From Hygrocybe punicea (Eukaryota; Basidiomycota; Agaricomycetes; Agaricales; Hygrophoraceae), in the NCBI GenBank assembly GCA_963556145.1, contig OY744469.1:3134767-3198766 (forward strand): a stretch of 64,000 nt of DNA, read 5' to 3'. The notes below the pieces were generated by a model. That model was given only the letters and a program-made list of their open reading frames with translations, searched no databases and was not told the DNA's origin. How positions within the stretch are numbered: the stretch's first letter is position 1; the number at the start of each line of letters is the position of its first letter. The position numbers and the translations under genes are program-made. This document shows, one piece after another, positions 38,703-50,148 of the stretch.

Positions 38703-41700
38703 TTAATTCATCCCCAGCCCTGCGACAAAATCCTGCCATGTTGTGTGCATATTTGCTTCAGGACTGTTGAGGCTCGTTATGTCGTTATCCATCTGTATCG
38801 GGTGGTATCCATATTGTGATCCTGCTGATGCATAGTCATACACAGGGAAATATTGGGGAAACGAGCCGGCCTCTGTCATAGATCGGTATGTGGCCTGCTC
38901 TTGGGGCCTCTGATTGTACGGCTGCTGGTGTTGATGTAATGGAGATCTTTGAATGCCGGGTGTTTGGTCGTGATGAGGTAGTGGAATAGCACTTAGACCA
39001 TACAACGAGGGTTCTGGATAAGACTGCAACGAAGTCGACATGTCCGCTTCAGGCACTATCTGAGGAGCCCTAAACGTTTGTAGGTACTCGACAACGCTTG
39101 GGTGCACTTGATGATCGAAAGAAAACGGTATAGGTAGCGGAATAACGGGATTGAGGGACGTAGGTGACCGGTCGATCAGTGGCGGTGACCCAGAAGATTG
39201 TTTTCTCGCGACAAGTCGGGTCCTTCCTCCCAACGTGTCGAGTTCATCGCCATCGTCAAGGGGTGTCTCGGGGGACATCTGACGAGCTGGCGCTAACGAT
39301 TTCCCCTTCCTGAAGTCGCTCAGGCTAATGTGCGCCTTCTCTTGTAGTCCCAACATAATTGTCTGGTGAAGGGTTTGTGTCCAGCATTATTTACGCATCG
39401 CAAAACTAAGACTACGCACGAGGACTTTCTGTGCACGGAAACCACGAGCAGCCTTGGAGAACAATTCACATGCTGAGTCCAGCTGGCCGAGTGCTGACGG
39501 TGCAAAACTCATGGATGGACACCGAGTTACAATAGAGCCGAGAACAATCTGTGTTTCACCGAAGATCAGCAAAGATCTGGTTTTTGGCCTTGAAACGGTT
39601 GGCTCACGGCGCATGAGAATATGTGGGTCCACAAAAACCACATTCTTTCGCTGGGCTCCTTCAACTGCGTATGGAGATTCCGCATTAGTTGGATCAGCGA
39701 GCCTGCGCTACGGTATGCTGCAATAACAGAGGTCCCATAGGGGCTACCGAGAGGATCCTTCGGGTGATCGCTCACTGCCCGAGCGAAGAAGCTGCGGTGA
39801 AGATAAAGGAGATCTAGGATAGAGAATCTCTTCAGTGAGGCACTAGAGATAAAATTACATATCTCACTAGTTTCTCTGATGGCCAATACGATGTGTCGTT
39901 GCAAGCTCAGCATGGTAGTCTCTGGAAAGCCTCCCAGTCGTGGCTCTGAGCTTCCAAAACCAATTACCTGAAGGACTGGCGGAACGGGGAATCCACGAAT
40001 TTTACGGTCAAGCTACATGCCCTTAATTAATAAAGTCAATAAATCAGCCCGAGTTAAACGAACCTGTAAAATGGTGGCATATGTAGGCGTTTTGGCGCCG
40101 AAAGCTTGGTCATGTACTACACTCATACATTCAGATGAAAATCGATGTTTCCACGAATGGACTGCGCCCATCAGATTGTGAACAAGATTGTTTAATGTAC
40201 GAACGGGACGAATGGTAACACTCACAACTTTGGTCATCAGGTGGATCATTGGGATGGGGTCGCTTGCAGTCGATATGGGCTAGGGAGAATGAGGGTGGGC
40301 GACCGAACGTAAGGCACTGCCGATGACAACTTGAGAAATTCCGAGAGGACAAGAGACATCTTCACCAACCTGCCATGAATCATACGTGTACAATTCCCAA
40401 AACAATTCCCGACGGCGTTGCGTCTCAATGGGGTCGACTTTCCAGCGTCCACTGTCACGGTCTGTTTATAGGGAAAGTCAGGAGAAGAAACAAGTCAGGG
40501 CCAGTCAAACACCCACGAAGTCCAATCTGAGAGGAAGAATGTCAACAACGGTTTCATTTAATACATGAGCGACGCACACTTTGCGCCATTTTCACTGCCA
40601 AACCCATAATGGCCCATCTTGTCCCAGAGTTTGTTCCATGCCGATCGGCCAAAAAAAGATAGAAGGTCATAAGAAACTGCATCTGAAAGTTAATTCATGT
40701 CTATGGAGGCAAACGACGAAGATCTAACGAGTGCTTGGATCGCATTGACGGTGAGCTCCTCAAAGAGAGAGTTAGAAAACAGGGCCGCCCGAGCTAATTG
40801 ATGATATTTCTCTGCTTCGATGTTGTATGCAGGCTCCGCCGTGTTCATCAGACTACCAATAGCGAATACCATAAACAAGAGAGACTGTCTATGCGAAAGG
40901 AGCTGATCATCGACGGGCGCTGTGGGTTGGGCATTGTAAAATTGGGAGTACACTTGTTCGTCAAAGGATTCTGGAGAAATTGGGCAATACCTAATTGTTC
41001 AAAGTTGATGTGAGTAGTAGGAACTACAAGGGAATATGAACTTTACAAACATCCATGCTGCATGACAATAGAAAATTGACCGAAGTTCGGCTGCCTTGTC
41101 TGCTGGCGGGAAATACCAGAACAAAGTTCGATTTCCCGCATCTGGTGACGCGGGGGTGGTAGGAGCAAATGGAAAAGCAGCGCTGCGCGCAAGGACCTCC
41201 GCAGGTAAGACATTCTCTAACTTTATAAACTGATCCTCGGACTCCTCGCTTTCCGGCAACTCATTCTGCAACGTGTTAGTTAACGGCGTCATGGCGTAAC
41301 TCGAAATGTGTCGCCAACCTGAAGGAAATACTGCAGCGCAACAGCTGGGTTGTAAGTAATCGGATGGGTGAAAGGTTTTGCTCACCCAGGAATTGGCTGT
41401 ATGACCATAGTATTTTGTGCGACCAGACACACTGATCGATAAGGACCCAATGGCGTCGACGATTTCGGGATTCGATTCCTCTTCTTTGAGTGCAGAGATA
41501 GCGCCGTTCTTGGATGAAGGAAACTCCCTCTGTAATGGGGCTTTGATCTGGAGCAGTTCTTCACTGAGAAGAGGATGAGGTTCTGAAGAGTGGCGCAAGT
41601 GTGAGGATCGCAACGCATCCTCAAGTTCACGGACGCGATTGGCGAGCTGTGATATCTTCTCGTGTAGTTCCTGTGTAGAGGCAAGAACAAACCTATGAAG

Positions 41701-42070
41701 GAAGAAGTTAGAGGAGAGTCGATAGGGAATTCGCATCACGTAGTCACCGATTTCCTTGCCCAGTTGTCAAAGACCCCTGTGGAGCATATCAAATTCTTGA
41801 GAGCCAATACTTGGAGAAATGCTACTAAAACACACACGTCGGGGCAAATGGCAGAACAGCCCCTCTTCACGCAAGACCCGCAAGGAATAGAGCGATCGCA
41901 GCGCAACTTCAGCCTTTACGGAGAAAAGGTGAGATGAGAAATCAGGGTACGAAAGATTTCCCATGCCTGCGACATTCAGCGCAGGAGAGACGTGTACCCT
42001 TCCTACGTCTTTTGGGTCTGTCTAGAGCACCGAATGCATCTGTGCGGTCTGGAGGCAGGTTAGAGGACAT
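38703..42070 (-). CDS. Zn(II)2Cys6 transcription factor with fungal-specific TF domain
   Basis: The start MSSNLPPDRTDAFGALDRPK leads to a basic RRRKGTRLS and the cluster CAECRRLKLRC...CGSCVKRGCSAIC, spacing C-x2-C-x6-C-x5-C-x2-C-x8-C. A coiled-coil dimerisation helix follows (QELHEKISQLANRVRELEDAL). The fungal_trans domain contains AIMGLAVKMAQS-IGLH-RDSGRWKVDP, RRELFWELYTYDSWQ and CKRPHPND. The C-terminus is Pro/Gln-rich. One exon (40,517-40,526) is only 10 nt, and the intron inside the zinc cluster (41966-41914) is GC-AG. No regulated pathway can be inferred from the sequence. Confidence 0.9.
40517..40526 (-). other. 10-nt microexon of the Zn2Cys6 factor
   Basis: ATTGGACTTC lies between introns 40577-40527 (GTGCGT...CTCAG) and 40516-40462 (GTGGGT...AACAG). 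It joins MAQS to RDSGRW as MAQSIGLHRDSGRW, the conserved first helix region of fungal_trans. Confidence 0.8.
41914..41966 (-). other. GC-AG intron inside the zinc cluster
   Basis: The donor is CGCAG|GCATGG and the acceptor GTAAAG. Joining splits the Arg codon in CAECR-R-LKLRCD and restores the six-cysteine spacing. No GT donor lies near the junction. Confidence 0.88.
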
Positions 42071-42459
42071 TTCTTGGTGTGATGATGACAGTGAAGGAGA
42101 AGAGCCGTTGAGTACACATTGCTCGGCTACAACAATCTCGGTGGCGATACGGATTGTCCCCTTCCAGCCTCACTTCCGGATGCCAAGCATCGATAGACGT
42201 CGTCAACGCCAGGAACATCCGGAATTATCGCAGTTGAGTTTGGAGTTTTGAAATCTCATTTACGCCGAGCTCAACGCAGCTGCCATTGGCCGTACAACCG
42301 CCAATCAGCACCGCTCATGGGATGTCCACGCTCGCTAAACGCTAGTTAAGAACTCTGCAACCATCGCCGTGTCCTTGATTCATCGAGGTCCTACGTTTTC
42401 AATTATGAAATACACGGACGATCCATATTACTAGCTCAGGAAAAAACAGTAACGATCCA
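42071..42459. other. Intergenic upstream of the Zn2Cys6 factor
   Basis: This separates the start of the TF gene from the stop of the coiled-coil gene, both on the minus strand. It contains the TF promoter. No conserved site or gene was recognised. Confidence 0.4.
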
Positions 42460-43901
42460 TCATGATAACTCCAATACCTCGAACACCTGATCGCCCAGGT
42501 TCTTGGGGTGATCCGATTCCCCTACCAGTTCTGGTGAAGACGTCAGGCTATCCCGCACGATCACACTGGCACCCGTTCCATAAACGCCTGCAGGCGACAT
42601 AGGTTCGGCCATTGATTCGTCGATCGAGGAACTGTCAGATCCATGATACATCCCTTCCGACATCGACTGCGCAGGGAGGTGGGAGCTATTATATGACAGC
42701 CTCGCCTTGGAACCGAAAAATTCCCCCAATGTCTTTGAAAGCGGTACTGTTGCGACTGTTTGTGGTGCCTGCGGGCGAACTGGTGATATGGCAGAGTTGG
42801 ACGCTGAGCCAGTGGAAGCTGGCTTATCGGGAGAGTCCACCTTCCACAACTTGAAGGACCAACCCATACCGTTCTTCTTTGATTCAGCGGCCTCTCTCGT
42901 TGTCGTTGTCGGTGGGGGTGGCAGCTTTACGGAAGCTGCTGGTCCTCCAATGTTATTTTCTCCAATGAACTCACGCAGGGCCTTGACACACAACTCCAAC
43001 GCTTCCCGAGCCTCATTGGCGTCGCACAATTCGTGTCTCGTTTCCTCCAACTTCTCCGCGACCGATTTCAACTCTAGACGAAGAGCAATGATCTCAGCAG
43101 AACGGGGGTCTTGAAGGAGATCTGAATTGGGTGGAGATCCTCGAGGGAAACCGGAACGTTGTAAGCTGGAAGGAGGCTCGCTAGAGTCAGGAATCGTGGA
43201 GACCTGTGCGTTTGGGTTGGTACTATCTTTGTAAGCGAAGTTGGAACCAATAAGTGAGTCCGAGACGGAAGACATGCGTCTGTGACCCACGGGGCGAGCT
43301 GCTCCTGTGCCAGTCAAAGGAGTGAAGGAGGCTCGCTTGTTTGATGGGGGACCTCCGATTGCCGGAATACCAGTGCGAGACATGTCAATGCCCAACGAGG
43401 CTTGGTTCATGCGCCTGTTCTCGGTTTGCAATCTCATGACGCCCCGCCTATCGAGAGAGAGTGAGGGACTGATGAGCAGATAGATGTGGATACACACCGA
43501 CTCTCTTCCACCTTTGTACGAAGCATGGTAATGGCATATTCGTCGTCCCTGATTTTCTGCTTCGAGGTTTCCAGCTCATCTTGTGTACGGGTGCATTCTG
43601 CTGACAGATGTTGCAGTGAGTCCTTGAGACGAGATTCTTGGGTCTGAGCTTCGGAAAGGCGATGGAGAAGCTGGTCCCGTTCTCCAGATACCTGGAACAA
43701 AGAATGACGGAGTTGCATGATTATAGAAGCAAGAACATGGGGGTCAAGTGATTGGGGTCGGCCAGATGGTGGTGCAGGAGTTGGTGGCCCGGACTCGTTC
43801 TCGAGCTGGTGTTCAAGCTCGAGAGTGAGGTCGATGGAGGAGGGCCGTTCGTGGGTGTGGGCGGGCAGGAGGTCGCAGTGTGGAGGATCATGAGGAGACA
43901 T
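42460..43901 (-). CDS. Coiled-coil protein of unknown function
   Basis: Two exons joined by a GT-AG intron near 43,499-43,443. The true ATG (MSPHDPPHCDLLPAHTHERP) is at 43,901. Residues about 60-160 form a heptad-rich coiled coil (GERDQLLHRLSEAQTQESRL). A second one lies further on (LRLELKSVAEKLEETRHELC). Ser/Pro-rich linkers surround them. The segment SKTLGEFFGSKARLSY and the ending LGDQVFEVLEL look conserved-like but I cannot place the family. It could be a Rab-GEF or polarisome-type scaffold; this is a guess from architecture only. It is divergent from MAK16. Confidence 0.65.
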
Positions 43902-44013
43902 GATCAAGAGTGGAGGAGTTGCATTTGAGCCTGAGCTCGTGTTACAGATCTGCGGCTGGCTACGGGTAGAACTTGGATCTCTTCGAATTCGTTGTTGCGC
44001 GAAATGTTGAGCA

Positions 44014-44040
44014 ATTATGCATTATGCATTATGCATTATG
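44014..44040. repeat. Short tandem repeat ATTATGC x ~4
   Basis: A perfect 7-bp unit is repeated about 3.9 times in the divergent promoter between the coiled-coil gene and MAK16. It creates overlapping ATGCAT motifs. Confidence 0.8.
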
Positions 44041-44163
44041 GCTGTACCCTATATACCGAGTGCTCGTACAGTGAGGTTTTATAGACTTGGACTAGCCAGT
44101 GAAGCCAGCTGTTTTACCGGGTGTCTCACGTGACGGGTAACTGCTAGCACTCACTGCATTATC

Positions 44164-45426
44164 ATGCAAAGTGACGATGTCATTTGGTCAGTCATAAACC
44201 AGCAATTTTGTTCTTACAAAGTAAAGCAAGTGGTTCGTCCTCTTTCAAATTTCAATCCACTCATTCTTTTCTCCAGAACAACAACGCAAAACTTTTGCCG
44301 AAATGAATACAACGTAACCGGTCTGTGTAATCGTCAGTCGTGCCCCTTGGCAAATTCGCGATATGCTACCGTCCGAGAAAAAGAAGGCTGGTCACATTCT
44401 CACTATAATGATGCCTTCGCCGAAATGTCTGTTAGGAATCCTCTATCTGTACCTGAAAACCATCGAGCGGGCGCATACTCCCGCTCACATGTGGGAACGC
44501 GTCACCCTGTCCAATAACTATACGAAAGCTTTGGAACAGGTTTCACTTCATTTCTGCATCTTTATTATATCCTCAAGCGCACTACCCAGATTGACAAGGA
44601 GCTGGTCCACTGGCCGAATTTCACCATCCACAAATGCAAGCAGCGTGTCACCAAGATCACCCAATATCTGATCAAGATGAGACATCTCAAGCTACGACAA
44701 CAGTACGTTCTGTATCCTATCCCGACATTAAATCCAACCTTCATTCACTAGGCCCAAGTGGGTTGGAATTAAGAAAAAGCTTGACCGACGTGAAACCGTT
44801 CGCGAGCGCAAGGCCCTCTCCGCGGCCCACTTGGAACGTTTTATCGAAAAAGAACTTATTGAACGACTCAAATCAAAGGCGTATGGAGACGCTCCGTTAA
44901 ATGTCCATGAAAATGTCTGGCAGGCAATATTAGATCGCGAAAGGAATAGAGAAGATGTCGATGAAAAGAGTGAGGGTTACAGCAATCAGGAAGACGATCA
45001 AGTCATCGAGGCTCAACAAGAGGCGGAAGAGGAACATCTTGGTCAGAATTTCGTAAGTGATGCAAGCGGGGATGAGGATGACGGGTTGAGTGACTTGGAG
45101 GATGTTACAGTTGGTTGTCCAGTTTTACCATCCTGCTTCACATGATATGATTTTTTTTAGGATGATGGTTCCGCTGATGCAGCCAACAGTGATGACTATG
45201 AATCCCATCAGATAGTGGACCAACAAACATGCCTTGGAAAACGGAAAGTCATATCTGCTACATCTCGAAAACTAGAAAAAAAATCCCGACGTCCGTTGTC
45301 CACTTTCCTCAGTCAAGTTTGCTCAACTTACTCAACTGAGGTTTAGGAGGACCATGGGTCGAAGTAGAATACGAACATGAGGTTGAATCCATGCCACTCA
45401 TGGAAATGAATGCCACACGCTGGTAA
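44164..45426 (+). CDS. MAK16: Ribosome biogenesis factor MAK16
   Basis: Nucleolar factor of 60S assembly, part of the RPF1-MAK16 module in early pre-60S particles. The start [19 protein letters not shown] and [20 protein letters not shown] are diagnostic. [20 protein letters not shown] and [20 protein letters not shown] follow. The acidic C-terminal half ([16 protein letters not shown]) and basic KRK patch are typical nucleolar features. The first two introns both have GC donors (44226-44276 and 44387-44435). The last codons before TAA are ATRW. The stop lies 66 bp from the SUR2 stop on the other strand, so the transcripts probably overlap. Confidence 0.94.
44226..44276 (+). other. GC-AG intron 1 of MAK16
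   Basis: The donor is GTAAA|GCAAGT and the acceptor TCTCCAG. Joining gives [18 protein letters not shown], which aligns gap-free with the animal protein. The GTAAAG just upstream is out of phase. Confidence 0.9.
44387..44435 (+). other. GC-AG intron 2 of MAK16
   Basis: The donor is AAGAAG|GCTGGT and the acceptor CTGTTAG. Joining gives [17 protein letters not shown], in line with the animal homologue. The GT four bases on is out of phase. Confidence 0.83.
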
Positions 45427-45492
45427 GGTTTCACCACTACATCCGCCTTTCAACTTATTAATATTGGCGTATAATTCATACTAGGTAGTTGA

Positions 45493-46560
45493 CTATGACT
45501 TTTTCTCCTGTCTTTCTCTACTCTCCTTACGTCGTACCACCTCCGCGCGGGTCATGCGGGTCCCAAAAAGCACATCCCAATGCACGAAGAACGGTTGCGA
45601 AAAGTTGGATTTAATTCCAATGACCTGGTTTTAATATTGAATGGAGAACAGACACATGAGAATCAAAGCGAACCTGATGATGGATATCGTGATAATCAGC
45701 ATTGTTACCAGAGAGCAACTGAAAGGGATCGAAGGGGAAATTGTAACCGCAATGGTCGTCGACAGTCTTGCATGTCGCAAATGTAAAGAGGAAGATGGCC
45801 TGACGAGTAGTCATGCAAGACAATGATTGAGCGAAGACTGAGCCAAGAGAGTCCAACAGGAAGCCCTCCACCGGATGGTTATAGAGCGAGCCAAATGCGT
45901 AGGGCACGTAAAGACGATGGTGAACAGAATGGAACTGTTTGTATAGAAACTTGTTCATGTGCATGAAGCGGTGAAGGAAATACTGCCATGTATCAATGAA
46001 AAACCTGTCAATGGATATAAGGTCAAATCGAGATACTGGGATGAAGTTGCTCACATGGCAAAGAAGAACTGGATTATGGGAATCCCCCACCAATAGAGAA
46101 AATGGACACATTGAGAACTGAGAACAAATTGTCGTGCTTGTGTGTCGATGACCCACTTCCCTGCAGAGGCTAGAATTCGAGCAATATTCTCCATCTTCTC
46201 TCCGTGGTTTATTTGAGCACTATTTGCCTCCCCAGACATCCAGTATAATCCCAAAGATGTTTGGAGTAGTTGTTGCAGCAAAACACCCCGAACTACTTGT
46301 CCTGGTGAGGCACGATTTCGCAACTGCACTTCAGCAGATTCGTGGATGCGGTATTTGTCGAGCCATCGCCACCCAGACGTGTCGAGAACATGAAATATAA
46401 GTGAAAGTGCCCAATATGCTATTATTGGACTGGCGAGCGCGAGGACGTGATCTGAAATTCCGGATACAAGGGAAGGACGGTAGGAATAGTAGAACGGAAC
46501 ATCGGCGAGGGGGTGACAGGTGTCGGGACAATTCGTCGTATGGTTCAGAAGGGAGGCCAT
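45493..46560 (-). CDS. SUR2: Sphinganine C4-hydroxylase
   Basis: ER di-iron membrane hydroxylase that turns dihydrosphingosine into phytosphingosine. Three His boxes are visible: HRFMH, HSVHH and HDIHH, with the surrounding YVPYAFGSLYNHPVEG and DDHCGYNFPFDPFQLLSGNN typical of SUR2. Hydrophobic N-terminal segments (HVLALASPIIAYWALSLIFH) anchor it. Exon 3 follows an intron after HHQ and ends QPFFVHWDVLFGTRMTRAE plus a basic tail. Three exons, all GT-AG. The ATG at 46,560 lies only 56 bp from the start codon of the divergent CAF40. Confidence 0.93.
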
Positions 46561-46616
46561 GGCTTGCGCGTAAGGTTGGTGGTGGTCAACACAATCCAAG
46601 TCCGAATCCGTCCGTC

Positions 46617-47877
46617 ATGGCTGGTCTTATTTCTCCCAAGCCCATATCTTATCTTCAGCATACGCAACAGTACAACCCATACCACAGGGGTGTATCAACG
46701 TACTCGGAGACCCCCCCTATCCCGTCCGCCCCGTTGGCCCACCCTGTCCCACATCAACCCGGTGTACCATTCATGGGTAACGCTTTGACAGCAAATCTTG
46801 GCCTTCATGAAGACGGAAAGATCTACTCTCTGGTTATTGATCTCATGGACCCAAATATCCGAGAAGGCGCTCTTCTTGAGCTGAGCAAGAAGCGGGAACA
46901 GTATGATGACTTAGCTCTTGTTCTGTGGCATTCTTTTGGTGCGTGTGTTGATCGTATAGCAATCAACCTCAATTACAGTCCATACAGGCATAATGCCAGC
47001 GCTCCTGCAGGAAATTGTGTCTGTATATCCGCTTCTCTCACCTCCAAATCTCACCGCCCATGTGTCAAATCGCGTCTGTAACGCTCTTGCTCTCCTGCAA
47101 TGTGTAGCTTCGCATCCAGAAACCAGACAATTGTTTCTGAACGGTACAATATGATACTATCTCATCTGCATCTTATAATAACTCATGTCATCTGATAGCC
47201 CACATTCCTCTCTTTCTCTATCCCTTTTTAAATACGACTTCAAAAACCCGCCCATTTGAATACCTCCGCCTCACCTCGCTAGGAGTTATCGGTGCACTTG
47301 TAAAGGTGAAAATCACAAAGTTAATCCCCCAGGTTGGACCATTGATCCATTCACAGCAAAACGACAACAACACCGTTATCCATTTTCTTCTCTCTACAGA
47401 AATCATCCCTCTTTGCCTCCGCATCATGGAGACCGGCTCCGAGCTCTCCAAAACTGTTGCCATCTTCATCGTCCAAAAAATACTTTTGGATGAAACGGGT
47501 CTGACCTACATTTGCCACACATATGAACGATTTTATGCTGTTGGCACCGTGCTCAGTAACATGGTCAATCAGCTGGTTGAAACACAAGCCGTAAGGCTCC
47601 TGAAACATGTTGTTCGATGTTATCTGCGCCTCAGTGATAATTTACGGTATGATTCACCTATCATTCTCATAGGGATAAGAGTTACGTTTTTAACTGTAGA
47701 GCTCGGGAAGCACTACGCGCCTGTCTGCCCGAACCGCTCCGTGATCTGACTTTTAGCGTTCTATTGAAGGTCAGCACCGTTTATCACCTAACAATGTTGA
47801 CGCTCAAAGCTACTCAGGGTGATATGGTTACTAAACGATGTCTGACAACCCTTCTTAATAATTTAAATGAACAATAG
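46617..47877 (+). CDS. CAF40: CCR4-NOT subunit CAF40 / RCD1 (CNOT9)
   Basis: Armadillo-repeat subunit of the CCR4-NOT deadenylase that recruits mRNA-binding partners. A Pro/Gln/Tyr-rich leader is followed by [69 protein letters not shown] and [20 protein letters not shown]. The C-terminal repeat reads [27 protein letters not shown]. Six exons, all GT-AG. The ATG at 46,617 is chosen because it follows the only sequence free of the neighbouring SUR2 CDS. A GTAAGG donor-like site at 46,571 suggests a possible 5' UTR intron or an upstream start. Confidence 0.92.
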
Positions 47878-47998
47878 CGTCCGGCACCGTGCATCCTGTA
47901 TACTTTTCCTTCCAGCAGAGAAGTCATATGGTTATAAAAATTGTAATTTGTTGAACGCTACAAGTAGACAGGTAAAACACCAGACCCTTTCAGTGATT

Positions 47999-49967
47999 TC
48001 AGACGCCAGCGGCCTGGTGAAGGAGTGCCAGAAGCTTCTCCTGATCAAACTGTCAGGCCGCCAGTTTACGATGACAACGTCACTGACCTTTTCCTCCTCA
48101 GAGTCAGAAAAGACAGACCAAGAGCCCTGACCGTCCTGGAACTGGATTGCAAAAGAGTATGGAATAGCCTCCAGTTCCTCGAAACCTTCGTGCCATTCTT
48201 TCAGACATCGCACATGACCACGAAGTTGAACCTTATCCAATGCCATGGTAGTGTCCTAGTTTTGATGGTGAGCAAACTGTTGTTGTAATGCAACCACACG
48301 CACTTTAGCACTCCTGTAAAAGAAAATGGTGGAGCCAACCAACTTGAAGAATCGTCGTTTCCAAACTAAGGATTCATTCGTCTGTATCGTCACCCAACCT
48401 GTGACAAGCGCCTCCGCATTGGGATTGGAAGTGAGGCTGAGATTGGCCTCGACCGATTTAATACGGGTTCTCCTTTCCTCATCTGCATGTTTCATAGCCT
48501 GTTGTCGTTGTTCAACGAGGTCCTGTGCAAGTCTCGTCTGCTTCTTTCGCCACTCTTCCGATCGTTTCGCCTGCTCCATCCGCTTCTCCCTCTCCATCCG
48601 CTTCTTCTCCTTCAAGGCCAACAATCTGCGTTCCTCAGCTTCTCTTGCTTGTCTTCCTTTCTCCGAGCGCTCAGTTTTTGCCTGCCTGACTTCTTCTTGT
48701 AGAATGGCTCGTCTACGCTCTCTTTCTTCTTCCTCCTGTCGGAGAATCTCCTGCTTCTGTCTCCTTAAGCGCGACTGCCGCTCAGCCTCTTCCCTCAAAG
48801 CTTCTCTCTCGTCCTCTTCACGTTGCATTTGCGCTGCGATTCGTCTCTGAGCATTCTTTGCAGGGTTAATGACAGCGAGAGGTTCTCCGGATTGAGGGGA
48901 CCGAGTATTGTGTCGAGGCACAATCCTTGAGGGCAAATACTTGCGGCAAGGCTCTATAACGACTTCGTCAGAGCTCAGGGAGTGGGAGATCAAGGCAAAC
49001 TCCGATAGGCTATTGGGCCGCTTAAGTCCTGGAATATCCTGCGGAGCTGTGGGCAGGCCTTTCGTCCACGCGATCACAGGTCTTTGGGAAGCAGATATGT
49101 CTTTAGGACGCAGATTGTCATCGGATAATCGGTCCGTATCTTTGGGGGGTATGGGGGGTGGAGCATCAATGGATACGTCACAGGTATTTTTATTGCGGCG
49201 TAAAAAAAGAGAGAAAATTCCATTCTTTGGTGGGGAGCGGGCAACGTGTGTTTCTGACACAGACCTTTGCACCTGCTGTTCAACGGGGCTGGGTAAAGAC
49301 TTGTTGGCCACAACGTGCAATTGTGATATCGAACGATCAAATTTGCCGACATGTGAAGTAAAGGCTTCTGCGACTGTGTTATTAATTAGGCTAGCCGTTA
49401 AATGTTCCATTTTGTCCACTGTTAGGATGGAATGTTGTATCTGGATGAAAGTTTATGAGCGAAAATACCGGTAACTGAATAAAAGCATTACTTGGAAGAG
49501 AGTAGCAATACGACGCGAGTGCACCAACGCACGTGCTGTCGCAAAGAATTTCGATAAATACCTCTTGGGATATTTGAAGCCAAATTACACACCTCTCTGG
49601 GTATGGGAAATCGATGCAGGAATACAACTGATGAAGATGAAAGAGGCTTTGCCGTTGCTTTCCACGCGGCAAAACCCAAAGCATACATCGCTCCCTACCC
49701 TACTCTTCAATTCCGGAAGGCCTTCTGTACCACTCGCAGTAAACGAGAGCTGATCCAGAGCCTGGCCAATTGTCAGAATATTTTGCGAAAATAAGCACGA
49801 AAACTCACATTGTCATAACTGATAAGCAGCCTAGTGGCCAAATGAAATATCAGAGACAGATAGAGTCGAACGTTAGAACATCATTCTGACCAGTTCAACG
49901 GCTTGTGGTTCACAATCGACCAGTAAGCCATTGTAAATTCAGAGTTTTCCCAATCAACAGACATCAT
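47999..49967 (-). CDS. ADF-H / coiled-coil / PH domain protein
   Basis: Eight exons. The N-terminal part joins as MMSVDWENSEFTMAYWSIVN, NWLLISYDN, SFTASGTEGLPELKSRVGSD and SRALVHSRRIATLFQ, an actin-depolymerising-factor homology fold like coactosin or Abp1. A basic Ser/Pro-rich linker follows, then a long Arg/Glu-rich coiled coil (EERRLLALKEKKRMEREKRM). The C-terminal PH domain reads GWVTIQTNESLVWKRRFFKL, IPYSFAIQFQDGQGSWSVFSD and FDQEKLLALLHQAAGV. This suggests a cortical actin adaptor binding membrane phosphoinositides (inference). The junction after HTQR is the least certain: GTGTGT and GTGTAA donors compete, and I chose GTGTAA because it keeps the ALVHSRR helix in frame. Confidence 0.8.
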
Positions 49968-50148
49968 TACACTGAAAAACGAGTGTGTGTCGTTGCCGGA
50001 CAAGGAGATAGTCACTCAGTGAAGACTCTCAAACTTTGGCAGAAGGCAGAAAGACAATAGATCCAAAAAATGAAATATCCTGGACGGCACGCCATGGTGA
50101 CCGTCATTGTTGCCACAGAAGAAATACACGTGACTCAAAACTTCTACG

